Positions 47,801 to 55,659 of a stretch of DNA of 64,000 bases are shown piece by piece. Below the pieces are notes generated by a model. The model did not search any database, was not told the origin of the DNA, and worked only from the letters and a program-made list of their open reading frames with translations. A program made the translations under genes and the position numbers. The stretch's first letter is position 1. The number at the start of each line of letters is the position of its first letter. This stretch comes from Planctomycetota bacterium. Its GTDB lineage: Bacteria > Planctomycetota > J058. The DNA is taken from NCBI GenBank assembly GCA_019636275.1, contig JAHBXY010000033.1, positions 1-64,000 of the forward strand. The letters run 5' to 3'.

Positions 47801-50800
47801 GCGGGGTCGAGCGACAGGCGAAGGCGCACGTCCTGGGGCGGCTCGTCCACCTCCGGCAGGGCCAGGTCGCGCTCGGCGAGCCCCTGCGGGTCGACGGCGA
47901 CCACGCGCACGTGGCCGTACCCGTCGAGCGCCGCGCGCGGCAGCGAGACCTCCAGGACGCCGTCCGCGGAGACCTCGCCGCCCAGGTTGGCGGCGACGAG
48001 CGCCGGCCGGGGGAGGAAGTCGAGGTTGGCGAACCCGGCGCCCGCGGCCACGGGCGACGGCTCGCAGGCCATGGCGCCGGCCTCCATGCGGTCGGCCGCC
48101 GCGCGCGCGCGCGCGTAGCCGCCGCCGAGCGCGGCGTCCTGCCGGCCGGTGCCCGTGTCCCGCACGGCCCACGGGTTCAGCAGGAGCCCGGGGCGCGACA
48201 GCATGACGCCGGGCCGCCGCGGCGCGTAGCGCCGGTCGAGGACGTAGCGGTACTCGTCGCCCAGGTCGCGGCCGGACACGTACAGCGCCTGCGGCGGCGA
48301 CAGCGTCGCGGCGCGCGGCTCGAGCCCGAGCGGCACGTCGAGGTCGCCGAACGCCGGGTAGGCGGGGAGGAAGCGGGCGCCCAGGACGTGCACGCGCGTG
48401 CGCGCGGTGGCCCCGACGACCCGCACGGTCAGCGCGTCGGACGCCGCGCGCACGGCGGCCACCTGCAGCGGCCGGCGCCGGGCCCGCTCGAGCAGGCGCC
48501 GGCGCGACACGACCCAGCCCGCCTCGTCCTGGCCCGGCGCCACGCGCAGGGTCACGACGTCACCCGTCGCCTTGAGGACGAGCTCGTAGTCGCCCGGCTC
48601 GAGGCCGCGCACCTCGAGCACGCCCTGCTCGAGCCGCAGGGCGTCCGGCGCCGCGCGCAGGACGTCGCGCAGGTAGCCGCCGCCGCGGACCTCGAGGAGC
48701 GCGAACGTCCGCCGCGACACCTCCGCCGGCCCGCCGGGCGCTCCGGGCGCCGGCACGCGCAGGGCCTCGCCCACCCGTCCGTGCAGGACCCGGGGCGGGC
48801 GGCAGGCGGCGCGCGGCAGGTCCCAGCCCTGCCCGTGGCCGTCGGGCCGCTCGGCCTCCACCCGCACGACCCCGGGCAGGGGGCCGAGCTCGACCCGGCC
48901 GCGGCCGTCGGTCTCGAGCATCACGTCGATCGTGTCGGTGACCTCGCGGTGGGTCAGCCGCACCGTGACCGCCGCGCGCGGGCGCGGCTCGCCGGCCTTG
49001 CCGAGCACGTGGAGCACCCAGCCGCGGTCGGTCGCGGCGAGGTGCAGGTCTTCGATGCGGGAGGTGGCGTCGATCCCGTTGAGCGCGAAGGTGCGCCCCG
49101 ACGACAGGTCGACGCGCTCGCCGGTGCTCAGGACCTTCACCTTGCCCGTGAGCGTGAAGCCGACCTCGGCCAGCTCCTCCGGGACCTGGAAGGCGTAGAC
49201 CGCCTCGCGCTCGGCCGACAGCTCGAGGGGCACGCTCCGCGAGGAGCGGGTCCCCTGCCGGTCGGCCGACGTGATCACGAGCGTCGGCCGCTCGAGGAGC
49301 TCCAGGCTCACGGGCACGTCGCACACGGTCAGGGCGGCCCGCACGAGCACCTCGGCCTGCTTGCGCCGCAGGAGCGCCTCGCGCTCGACGTGGACCCCGG
49401 CGTGGAGCGCGTAGCGCTCGGCCTTGTGCTCGAAGCTGGCGAGCGACGTCAGCTCGCCGCGCCGCAGCACGACCTGCTGGCGCCGCGGGCTGGTGGTGAA
49501 CGGCACGTGGATCGTGCCGCCGGCGTCGGGGCGGTACTCACGCCCGGCCATCCACAGCGTCGCGTCCGGCAGCGGCCGGCCGGCCTCGTCGAAGACGGTG
49601 AACGCGTGGCCGGCCGCGCCGACGCGCTCGACGTGGCGGAGCGCGCCCTTCTTCACCAGGGCGCGGCTGCTCTTGCCGCCGCCGATCAGCTCGATCACGA
49701 ACGTCCCCGGCCGCGCCAGCGACGGCAGCTCGAGGCGCCGGGCGACCCGGCGGAAGGGCGGCTCGTCGATCGTCAGCGCCAGCTCCTCGGTCGGCACGAG
49801 GCCGTCGAGGTCCACCGTCGTGTCGACGTCCTGCCCCTTCGCGAGCAGGTAGTTGAGCGTGTTCAGCTCGAAGACCTTGACCACCAGGGCGGGGGCGTTC
49901 TTCACCAGGACGTCGAGGACCACCGGCTCGTCGGCGCCGAAGGTCGAGCGGCAGGTGGGCGCGAACACGACGTCGACCCGGTCGCGGAGCGCCTGGTAGG
50001 CCGAGGGGCCGAGGAGCGCCGTCCAGCGCTCGCGGTCGCCCAGCCCGCGCAGGACCTTGCCCTCGGCGAGGCGCTCCTTCAGCCAGGCCTCGCGCAGCCA
50101 CTGGTCGAAGGGCCGCCAGTCGTCGCGCTCGGCGAGCACCTCGTCGAGCAGGTCGCGCACCAGCGGCTCGTCGTCGGCCACGGGCGGCAGGAGCGTCGCC
50201 TGGCGGAAGTCGGCGTGCAGGTTGGCCAGGTGGTCGCGGTGGGTGTGCAGCCACCGCGGCTCGGCGTAGCCCGTCTGCCGGGGGAGCTGGAGGTACTGCG
50301 CCAGCCGCTCGCGGTCGACGACGCCCCGGCGCCGGTCGAGGTCGAGCCGGTGGTAGAGGAGGTGCGCCTTGAGCGAGTTGAACGCCGGCGCCAGCGGCAG
50401 GGCGAACGCCAGCAGCCGCTCGAGGTAGGCCTCGCGCGCGGCGAGGTCGTGCTCCCACTCCACGTCCGGCGCGGGCTGGAGGCGCGAAAGCCAGGTGTGG
50501 ACGAACGCCTCCGTCTTCAGCAGGTCGGGGAGCAGCCGGGCCAGCTCGCCGAGCTGCTCGAGCGTGAGGCGCCGGTGCAGCGGGTGGCCGCCGAAGCCGC
50601 TCGAGTGCGGGTGGCGCAGGTCGTCGGCGATCAGGCGCGCGAGGCGCGGGTGGTCGGGGCGGGCGACGCGCGCGAGCAGGTGGCGGCGCCGGTCGGGCGG
50701 GAGATCGTCGTGGTCGAGGAGGCGCTCGAGGCCCTGCTCGGTGAGGCCCGAGAGGTCGCTGCGGCGCGAGAGCGCGCGGCGGACGAGGGCGTCGGGGTCG

Positions 50801-51144
50801 AGGAGCGCCGGGTCGAGGCGCGTCGGGTGGGCCTCCTCGCGCTCGCCCTCGACCTCGCGCTCGTGGTCGAACGAGAGCCCCAGCCGGTCGACGAGGTGCT
50901 CGCGCGCGGCCGCCGGGTCGTCGCGCCAGCGGAGCAGCGCCTGCCGGTCGACGGCCGCCTGCCGCCGCGACGTCTCGCCGTGCCGCGAGGCCCACGCCTG
51001 CAGCGTGGCCTCGGCGCCGGGGAGGTCGCCCCGCTGCTGCTGGACGAGGCAGCGGCGCGCGAACGCCTCCTCGGTCCCGGGCACCAGGTGGTCGAGCGCC
51101 GCCTCGCGGTCGTCGGCCAGCGCGAACACCTCGGCGAAGTGCAT
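44845..51144 (-). CDS. Giant alpha-2-macroglobulin-like protein without signal peptide
   Basis: The product is 2,099 residues, the largest in the window, starting MHFAEVFALADDREAALDHL with a GAGGGGGG ribosome site. No signal peptide or lipobox is seen, so it seems cytoplasmic. Residues about 1-370 are helical. From about 385 come macroglobulin-type beta domains (CRSTFGADEPVVLDVLVKN, LVVKVFELNTLNYLL). A Pro/Ala/Met-rich low-complexity insert lies near 1,230-1,300 (MMMAMPAASAPPPPAAPP). Conserved beta segments and TPR-like helices follow. There is no GCGEQ thioester. Related giants are, to my knowledge, common in Planctomycetota and uncharacterised. A TAGAAC -10-like box is at 51190-51195. Confidence 0.85.
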   Translation of the reverse strand: MHFAEVFALADDREAALDHLVPGTEEAFARRCLVQQQRGDLPGAEATLQAWASRHGETSRRQAAVDRQALLRWRDDPAAAREHLVDRLGLSFDHEREVEGEREEAHPTRLDPALLDPDALVRRALSRRSDLSGLTEQGLERLLDHDDLPPDRRRHLLARVARPDHPRLARLIADDLRHPHSSGFGGHPLHRRLTLEQLGELARLLPDLLKTEAFVHTWLSRLQPAPDVEWEHDLAAREAYLERLLAFALPLAPAFNSLKAHLLYHRLDLDRRRGVVDRERLAQYLQLPRQTGYAEPRWLHTHRDHLANLHADFRQATLLPPVADDEPLVRDLLDEVLAERDDWRPFDQWLREAWLKERLAEGKVLRGLGDRERWTALLGPSAYQALRDRVDVVFAPTCRSTFGADEPVVLDVLVKNAPALVVKVFELNTLNYLLAKGQDVDTTVDLDGLVPTEELALTIDEPPFRRVARRLELPSLARPGTFVIELIGGGKSSRALVKKGALRHVERVGAAGHAFTVFDEAGRPLPDATLWMAGREYRPDAGGTIHVPFTTSPRRQQVVLRRGELTSLASFEHKAERYALHAGVHVEREALLRRKQAEVLVRAALTVCDVPVSLELLERPTLVITSADRQGTRSSRSVPLELSAEREAVYAFQVPEELAEVGFTLTGKVKVLSTGERVDLSSGRTFALNGIDATSRIEDLHLAATDRGWVLHVLGKAGEPRPRAAVTVRLTHREVTDTIDVMLETDGRGRVELGPLPGVVRVEAERPDGHGQGWDLPRAACRPPRVLHGRVGEALRVPAPGAPGGPAEVSRRTFALLEVRGGGYLRDVLRAAPDALRLEQGVLEVRGLEPGDYELVLKATGDVVTLRVAPGQDEAGWVVSRRRLLERARRRPLQVAAVRAASDALTVRVVGATARTRVHVLGARFLPAYPAFGDLDVPLGLEPRAATLSPPQALYVSGRDLGDEYRYVLDRRYAPRRPGVMLSRPGLLLNPWAVRDTGTGRQDAALGGGYARARAAADRMEAGAMACEPSPVAAGAGFANLDFLPRPALVAANLGGEVSADGVLEVSLPRAALDGYGHVRVVAVDPQGLAERDLALPEVDEPPQDVRLRLSLDPARHFAQKQQVTLLGPGDALVLEDITTSKLEVYDTLSRVHGLFSTLTHDPHLEAFRFVLDWPRLTFEEKCARLSEHGCHELHVFVARKDPTFFAQVVRPHLRNKKDKRFIDRLLLGDDLSAWRRPWAHGQLNVVERVLLAERLDGDERGATARHLGDRLDARPQDRERADHLFRTALQGSALDADDALGFGAAAQAAEEVQSKTAMFDMMMAMPAASAPPPPAAPPAARMMAAPSRGGGAERKKMAKAASPKRAMKEEAYDEEDAGAPYEAAAADPFAADLRSDLAAREEVRQLFRRPEVTKELAENDYYRRPLAEQGPDLIEVNAFWRDFAARDPERPFLSAHVAQAAGSFAEMMLALAVLDLPFEAGRPETAYDGARLNLRAASPAIAFHQELRPATPAERPLPVLVSQGYLRPDDRYDEDPDGQTVEKYVTGELLAHVVYTCRVVVTNPSSAHRRLDLLLQIPRGAVPVEGGFVTRGTPLDVSAYGTESVEYSFYFPAPGSFPHYPVHVSRAEAMVAAAEPRTLTVVEEPTTVDTTSWDWVSQRGSEADVLAFLERHNVEKLDLERVAWRCHDAAFHRRLLALLHGRRVYHDTLWSYGLLHGDADAAREFLLHQDHQLRAWGPWLESPLLTIDPVARRWYEHLEYAPLVNARAHALGGERKVLNDRFAAQWGRFLDLVAHRPRPTDADWLAATYYQLLQDRVEDALRAFGKVDPSKVETTLQLDYARAFLAVAEGRLDDARAVAQGYDDYPVQRWRDLFRAVLAQVDEAEGRGPAVVDERDHAQRQGALASTEPALELSVENRAVTIAYQNVGACRVNYYLMDVELLFSRQPFVQQQTDQFSFVRPNRTDEVELPPDRREVLFELPAELRAKNVIVEVVAGALRRTQAYYAHALTVQVIEQYGQVRVAHQLTGAPLPAVYVKVYARLRGGASRFYKDGYTDLRGRFDYASLSTGELSEAERFAVLVLSDEHGAVIREAAPPKE

Positions 51145-51304
51145 GGTCCCCCCTCGTCCCGGCGCGTCGAACCGACCGCCTGGCCAGAGGTTCTAGCCGA
51201 GGCGCCCGGCCGGTGGCGGCGGCGCGCGCCGGCCGGTCTCCGATGGAGATGACCCGGCCCGGGTGCTAGCATCCGCACCTGGGCAGGCGGGCCCGGAGCG
51301 CATC

Positions 51305-51811
51305 GTGCAGCCGAACCAGGACACGATCCGGATCGCGCAGGCGCGCGGCGACCTGGTGGTCACGCGCGAGGTGCTCGCGGCGCTGATCGCGCACGAGGCG
51401 GCCGCCACGCCCGGCGTCGTGCACCTCGGTCGCCCGCGCGCCCGCCGCTCGCCGGGCGTCGAGCGCCTCCTGCGCGTCGTGGGCGACCTGCTCGGCGGGC
51501 TCCTGGGCGTGCTCCTGGGCCCGCTGGCGGCGCGCCTGCGGCCGCCGCCGCCCGTGTCGCTCGAGCTGGGCGACGGCGAGGTGGCCGTCGAGGTCGCGCT
51601 CGTCGCCCGCCAGGGGGTCGACCTGACGGCCCTCGCCTCGGCCCTGCGCGCCCGCGTGACCCGCGCCGTGCGCGGCGCGACCGGGCTCGAGGTGCGCTGC
51701 CTCGACGTGGCCGTCGTCGGCCTCGTCATCGAGGCGCCGGCGCGCAGCCGGGCGCCGGTCGACGCGGCGGCCGAGGCGCGGCGCCGCTTCAGCCTGCCCG
51801 AGAGCGTCTGA
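51305..51811 (+). CDS. Asp23/Gls24-family protein
   Basis: The product is 168 residues. GTG at 51305 is chosen for its GGAG site and family-like beginning (TIRIAQARGDLVVTREVLAALIAHEA). The rest has the pattern ELGDGEVAVEVALVARQGVDL and a C-terminal VRCLDVAVVGLVIEAP typical of the small alpha/beta Asp23 domain. In Firmicutes these proteins sit at the membrane and affect envelope stress. A proline-rich insert (about 55-85) with a hydrophobic stretch is unusual. A -10-like TAGCAT is at 51268-51273. Confidence 0.8.
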   Translation: MQPNQDTIRIAQARGDLVVTREVLAALIAHEAAATPGVVHLGRPRARRSPGVERLLRVVGDLLGGLLGVLLGPLAARLRPPPPVSLELGDGEVAVEVALVARQGVDLTALASALRARVTRAVRGATGLEVRCLDVAVVGLVIEAPARSRAPVDAAAEARRRFSLPESV

Positions 51812-51814
51812 GTG

Positions 51815-51915
51815 GTGTGATCGACGGCTGCGGGCGACGACGGTGGCCGCGGCGGCGCGCGCGCGGGCTCGAAGTAGGTCGCTACGTCGTCGCCCGCGCG
51901 CCTCGCCGCCGCGGC
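51815..51915. terminator. GTGTGATCGACGGCT repeat and large hairpin between convergent genes
   Basis: GTGTGATCGACGGCTGCGG (51815-51833) is followed by arms 51846-51868 and 51892-51915 that pair with one bulge (cores GCCGCGGCGGCGCGCG and CGCCGCCGCGGC). A nested CGGGCGACGAC/GTCGTCGCCCG pair is also present. It lies just past the Asp23 gene and before the convergent peptidase gene, so it is probably a two-way terminator. The rest of the gap to 52111 has no gene. Confidence 0.55.
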
Positions 51916-52111
51916 TCAGCCTCGTCGCCCTCGCCTCACGTTCTGCTCCGATCGAGGCTGGTCATCCGGTCTCGGTCACGAGCGTCGATGGCTTCATGCG
52001 CTCTGAACCGAGGTGTGATCGTCGGAGGCGGGCCTCCGCGGCCTTGCCTCGCGTGTTGCTCGGGTCGAGGGCTGGTCACCGGCGGCAGGCGTCGTCGCCC
52101 GCCCGCGCCTC

Positions 52112-53371
52112 TCACCGCGCTCTGACCCACCGCTCGAGCGCCAGCCGCGCCGCCCGCCGCTCGCGGGCCGGCGGCGCGCCGACCATGACCGCCGTCAGGC
52201 GCTCGGGCCGGATGAGCGCGCGGGCGAGGGCGGCGACGTCGGCGGCCTCGACGGCGTCGGCGCGGGCCTCCTCGGCCGCGCGGTCGGCGGGGAGGTCGAA
52301 CAGCGCGCGCCGGGCGTGCCACTCCGCCTGCTCGCGCGGGTCGTCGCGCCAGCGCCGGGCGGCGTGGCGGCGGCGCTCCGCGGCGCGCCGCACCTCGTCC
52401 TGATCGACGCGGGTCAGGCCCGAGAGGAGGCGCAGCGTCTCGGTCGCGGCGCGGGCGAGCTTGTCGTGGGCGAGCGTCACCTGCACCTCGAGGAGCGAGG
52501 CGTCGGGGAAGGCCACGACGTCGGCCCACGCGTCGTAGGCCAGCCCGGCGTCGACGAGGCGCAGGGGGAGCCGGCTCACGGCGCCGCCGGCGAGCACGTC
52601 GGCGAGGACGCCGAGCGCCGGCGCGCGGGGGTCGCGGAGCCCCGGGCCGCGGAAGGTGAAGCGCAGGTCCGTCTGGGGCGACCCGGACGCCGGCTGCCAG
52701 CCGGTGCGTGGTCCGGCGGCCGGCGGGAGCGGCGCGCCCTCGACGGCCGGCCCGGCCGGGAGCGCCGAGAGCAGGCGGCGCGCGGCGCGCGCCGCCCGGG
52801 CCTCGGGCAGGGGCCCGGCGACGGCGACCGCGGCGTTGCCGCGGCGCACGAGGCGGCGCCGCAGGCGCTCGAGGTCGCGCCGACCGTAGCGGAGGATGTC
52901 GCGCTCCTCGCCGACGACCGGGCGGGCCAGGCCGTGGCCCGGAAAGGCCACGGCCCGGGCCACGTCGTCGGGGTCCGTCGGCCGGCCCTCCTCGTCGACG
53001 AGGCCCAGGCGCTCCTCGAGCACGACGGCCCGCTCGCGCGCGAGGTCGCGGAAGCGCGGCCGGAGGAGGACGTCGGCGAGCAGGTCCACGGCGTCGTCGA
53101 CGCGGGCCGGGTCGACCTCGACGACGAGGCCCAGCGCGTCGTCGCAGGTGTAGGCGTCCGGCTCCTCGCCCAGCGCCTCGAAGGCGGCCAGGAGGTCGCG
53201 CGCGGTCGCGTGCGGGCCGGCGCCGCGGAAGACCATGTGCTCGAGCAGGTGCGTGAGGCCGCCCTCGCGCGGCCCCTCGTGGCGCGGCCCACCGCGGAGG
53301 AGGACGGCGACCGCCGCGCGGTGCACGTGGGGCACGCGGAGGCCCATCGCCCGTGGGGCCCGGGCGCTCAC
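52112..53371 (-). CDS. M16 family (insulinase-like) zinc peptidase
   Basis: The product is 419 residues from a GTG overlapping the stop of the upstream AlbA_2 gene (GTGA). The inverted zinc motif HxxEH is HLLEHMVFRG, followed after about 70 residues by a glutamate-rich helix (RERAVVLEERLGLVDEE) that supplies the third ligand. Two M16 half-barrels are visible, the second with RDPRAPALGVLADVLAGG and SRLPLRLVDAGLAYDAWA. No signal peptide is seen. It is of processing-peptidase type, and the substrate is unknown. Confidence 0.92.
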   Translation of the reverse strand: MSARAPRAMGLRVPHVHRAAVAVLLRGGPRHEGPREGGLTHLLEHMVFRGAGPHATARDLLAAFEALGEEPDAYTCDDALGLVVEVDPARVDDAVDLLADVLLRPRFRDLARERAVVLEERLGLVDEEGRPTDPDDVARAVAFPGHGLARPVVGEERDILRYGRRDLERLRRRLVRRGNAAVAVAGPLPEARAARAARRLLSALPAGPAVEGAPLPPAAGPRTGWQPASGSPQTDLRFTFRGPGLRDPRAPALGVLADVLAGGAVSRLPLRLVDAGLAYDAWADVVAFPDASLLEVQVTLAHDKLARAATETLRLLSGLTRVDQDEVRRAAERRRHAARRWRDDPREQAEWHARRALFDLPADRAAEEARADAVEAADVAALARALIRPERLTAVMVGAPPARERRAARLALERWVRAR

Positions 53372-54411
53372 GGGGCGCGCAGCCGGCCCGAGGTCGCCGA
53401 GCGCGGGTCGACCGTCCGCCCGTGACCCGCGGCGACCTGTCGGATCGCGCGCTGCACCGAGGTGTAGGCGAGCACGTCGACGTGCCCCTCGCGCACCGGC
53501 GCGCCGTCGGCGAACACGCGCCAGCGCAGGCTCACGCGGCCGGCCTCGAAGTGCTGCAGGTTGGCGCCGTGGATCGCCAGCCACACCTCGCCGAAGGGCA
53601 CCTCCTGCGTGGGGAATATCGGGATCGGGTGGTAGAAGAAGAACACCACCTCGCCCGAGCGCTGCACGAGGCGCGTCTCGCCCTGCGCGAGCGTCCGCTG
53701 GCGGCACTCGCTGTTGACGGCGAAGCGCGGGACGACGAACTCGCAGCCGACGTGCTGCGCGAGCGACCGGCCGCGGTTGATGAGGTGCGTGCGCAGGTGC
53801 ACGAACGCCTTGGGGCCGCGCGGGTCCGACTCGACGAACTCCGCCTCGCCGTAGGGGTCCATGCGGCTGACCACGACGTGCGGGTCGCGCGTGCGGTGGA
53901 GCACGTCGAGCACGTGGTGGTGGCCCATGGGCCGCGACTTGCCGGCGATCCGCAGGTAGTAGCGGTGGTCGCGCGCCTGGTGCGGAGCGTCCTCGCTGCG
54001 GGGGATGTCGATCACGAACACGGCCCGGCCGGGGAGGATCGCCGACGGCGCGCCGGGCGCCGCCGTCACCTCGTAGACGTTGAACGCGCGCACGTGCGGC
54101 GTGACGACGTGCGGGATCACGTCCTCGAGCCAGGCGCGCGTGCCGTTGGGGCGCACGTCGCTCGGCACGCCGCCGTCGATGCGGCCCTCGTCGTCGAGGC
54201 CGAGGAAGATCCGCCCGCCGCCCGCGTTGGCGAAGGCCGACACCTGCTTGCTCAGGTTGTCGAGGAAGTCGCTGCGCAGGCGCTGCTGCCCGGCGTCGAA
54301 CACGTAGGCCGAGCCCTTGAACTCCTGGAAGTCGTACTCGTGCGGGTCCAGCGCCAGGAGGCGCTCCTCCGTCCAGGCCGGTCCGTGCTCGGGTTCGGGG
54401 GGGCGCTCCAC
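53368..54411 (-). CDS. AlbA_2 (Schlafen-like) domain protein
   Basis: The product is 347 residues from GTG, chosen because the open frame upstream reads through repeat DNA. Residues about 20-175 form an AlbA_2 domain: DFQEFKGSAYVF, LDNLSKQVSAFANAGGGRIFLGLDDEGRI and a beta strand run ending VFVIDIPRSEDAPHQ, RYYLRIAGKSRPM. The C-terminal half is a beta-rich domain without a recognised family. AlbA_2 proteins are thought to bind nucleic acids or nucleotides. The gene is translationally coupled to an M16 peptidase. Confidence 0.8.
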   Translation of the reverse strand: MERPPEPEHGPAWTEERLLALDPHEYDFQEFKGSAYVFDAGQQRLRSDFLDNLSKQVSAFANAGGGRIFLGLDDEGRIDGGVPSDVRPNGTRAWLEDVIPHVVTPHVRAFNVYEVTAAPGAPSAILPGRAVFVIDIPRSEDAPHQARDHRYYLRIAGKSRPMGHHHVLDVLHRTRDPHVVVSRMDPYGEAEFVESDPRGPKAFVHLRTHLINRGRSLAQHVGCEFVVPRFAVNSECRQRTLAQGETRLVQRSGEVVFFFYHPIPIFPTQEVPFGEVWLAIHGANLQHFEAGRVSLRWRVFADGAPVREGHVDVLAYTSVQRAIRQVAAGHGRTVDPRSATSGRLRAP

Positions 54412-54482
54412 GACCCCGATGGTTGCGCGGCGGGGGCCAGGTGGCAAGCCCCCGGTCTCGGGCTCCCGGCGCGGAGGAGGGA

Positions 54483-54755
54483 TCACGACAGGAGCAAAGG
54501 GAGCAGAGGGCGGTCCAGCCAGGGAGGCCGTCGGCCTCGTGGTCTCTCCGCGTGAGGAGGCACGAGCACCCATGTGCCTCGCGCCGCCCGCGGGTCGGTC
54601 ACTCGCTCACTCGAGTCGCCGGTTCGTGCTCCCTGCTCCTCGTCGAGCTCGGTCGTGCCCGCCCCTCGGTGACCCGTGAGCGCCGAAGGCGCCGTTCGCG
54701 CTCGATGAAGTGAGGCTCGCTGGCGCCTCTGCTCCCTCTGCTCCTCTGTTGTGAG
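54483..54755. repeat. MITE-like element with about 28-bp inverted ends
   Basis: The left end TCACGACAGGAGCAAAGGGA (continuing GCAGAGGG, 54483-54510) and the right end complement of TCACAACAGAGGAGCAGAGG (54726-54755) are inverted copies with a few differences, spanning about 273 bases. The interior is non-coding and has further small palindromes. The same arms occur at 42479-42540 and 176-209. It fills the gap between the AlbA_2 and ttcA genes. Confidence 0.55.
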
Positions 54756-54770
54756 CCTCTCCCGCTCGCC

Positions 54771-55619
54771 TCAGGCCGTCGGGTCGATTCCCAGCCGCTC
54801 CCATAGCCCCGGGTCCGGGAGGTGCGTCGGGCGGACGTTCTGCATGGCGCCCATGATGCTCGACCGGACGTTCGGGATCCGCCGCTCGAGGTCGACCAGC
54901 AGCGTCGCCACCTGGTCGCGCCACAGGCCGTCCTGCGAGCCGCACAGGTTGCAGGGGAGGATGGGGAAGGCCTGCGCGCGGGCGAACGCGACGATGTCCT
55001 TCTCCTCGCACAGGTAGAGGGGCCGGATGACGGTGTTGTCGCCGTCGTCGCTCCGGAGGACCGGCGGCATGCTCTTGAGCTGGCCGGAGAAGAGGAGGTT
55101 CAGCAGCAGCGTCTCGATCGCGTCGTCGCGGTGGTGGCCGAGGGCGATCTTGGTGCAGCGGAGCTCGCGCGCCGTCGTGTAGAGGATCCCGCGGCGCAGG
55201 CGCGAGCACAGGCCGCAGTAGGTCTTGCCCTCGGGGACCTTGTCCACGACGACCGAGTAGGTGTCCTCGGAGAGGATGTGGAACTCGCCGCCGCGCGCCT
55301 CGAGCCAGCGGCGCAGCGGCGCGCCGTCGTAGCCGGGCTGGCGCTGGTCGAGGTGCACCGGCACGATCTCGAAGCGCACCGGCGCCTTGCGGCGCAGGTC
55401 CTCGAGCAGGACGAGCATGGTGTAGCTGTCCTTGCCGCCCGAGAGCGCGACCATGATCCGGTCGCCGTCCTGGATCATGCGGTAGGTCATGACCGCCTGC
55501 CCCAGCGCGCGGCGCAGGCGGCGCTCGACGCCCACGAGGTCGTCGCGGGCGTCGTCGGGGTCGGCGGGGGCGGCGTCACCGGTGGGGGCGGCGGCGATCG
55601 GCAGGGCGCGGGCGTCCAT
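54771..55619 (-). CDS. ttcA: tRNA 2-thiocytidine(32) synthetase TtcA
   Basis: The product is 282 residues. The ATP-pyrophosphatase P-loop is MVALSGGKDSYTMLVLL. The iron-sulfur/active-site cysteines are in GKTYCGLCSRLRRG and ILPCNLCGSQDGL. The TtcA-specific ALGHHRDDAIETLLLNLLF is present. It thiolates C32 in certain tRNAs using ATP and a sulfur donor. A TAGACT box (55630-55635) lies ten bases before the ATG, so the message may be leaderless. It is divergent from the histidine kinase gene. Confidence 0.95.
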   Translation of the reverse strand: MDARALPIAAAPTGDAAPADPDDARDDLVGVERRLRRALGQAVMTYRMIQDGDRIMVALSGGKDSYTMLVLLEDLRRKAPVRFEIVPVHLDQRQPGYDGAPLRRWLEARGGEFHILSEDTYSVVVDKVPEGKTYCGLCSRLRRGILYTTARELRCTKIALGHHRDDAIETLLLNLLFSGQLKSMPPVLRSDDGDNTVIRPLYLCEEKDIVAFARAQAFPILPCNLCGSQDGLWRDQVATLLVDLERRIPNVRSSIMGAMQNVRPTHLPDPGLWERLGIDPTA

Positions 55620-55629
55620 GGCGGCACCC

Positions 55630-55653
55630 AGTCTATCCCGCAGGGGGTAGAAC
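55630..55653. promoter_or_regulatory. Back-to-back -10 boxes for ttcA and histidine kinase
   Basis: On the minus strand TAGACT (55630-55635) stands ten bases from the ttcA ATG. On the plus strand TAGAAC (55648-55653) stands six bases from the kinase GTG. The start codons are only 40 bases apart, and both transcripts would be nearly leaderless. Confidence 0.5.
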
Positions 55654-55659
55654 AGGCGT

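Noticed and set aside
44845..51144. Classical thioester alpha-2-macroglobulin defence protein
   Set aside because: There is no GCGEQ-type thioester, no signal peptide and no lipobox. Only the general beta-domain style is shared.
51812..52111. Small protein gene in the gap
   Set aside because: Short open frames here have repeat-derived composition, no ribosome site, and lie between convergent genes with a large hairpin.
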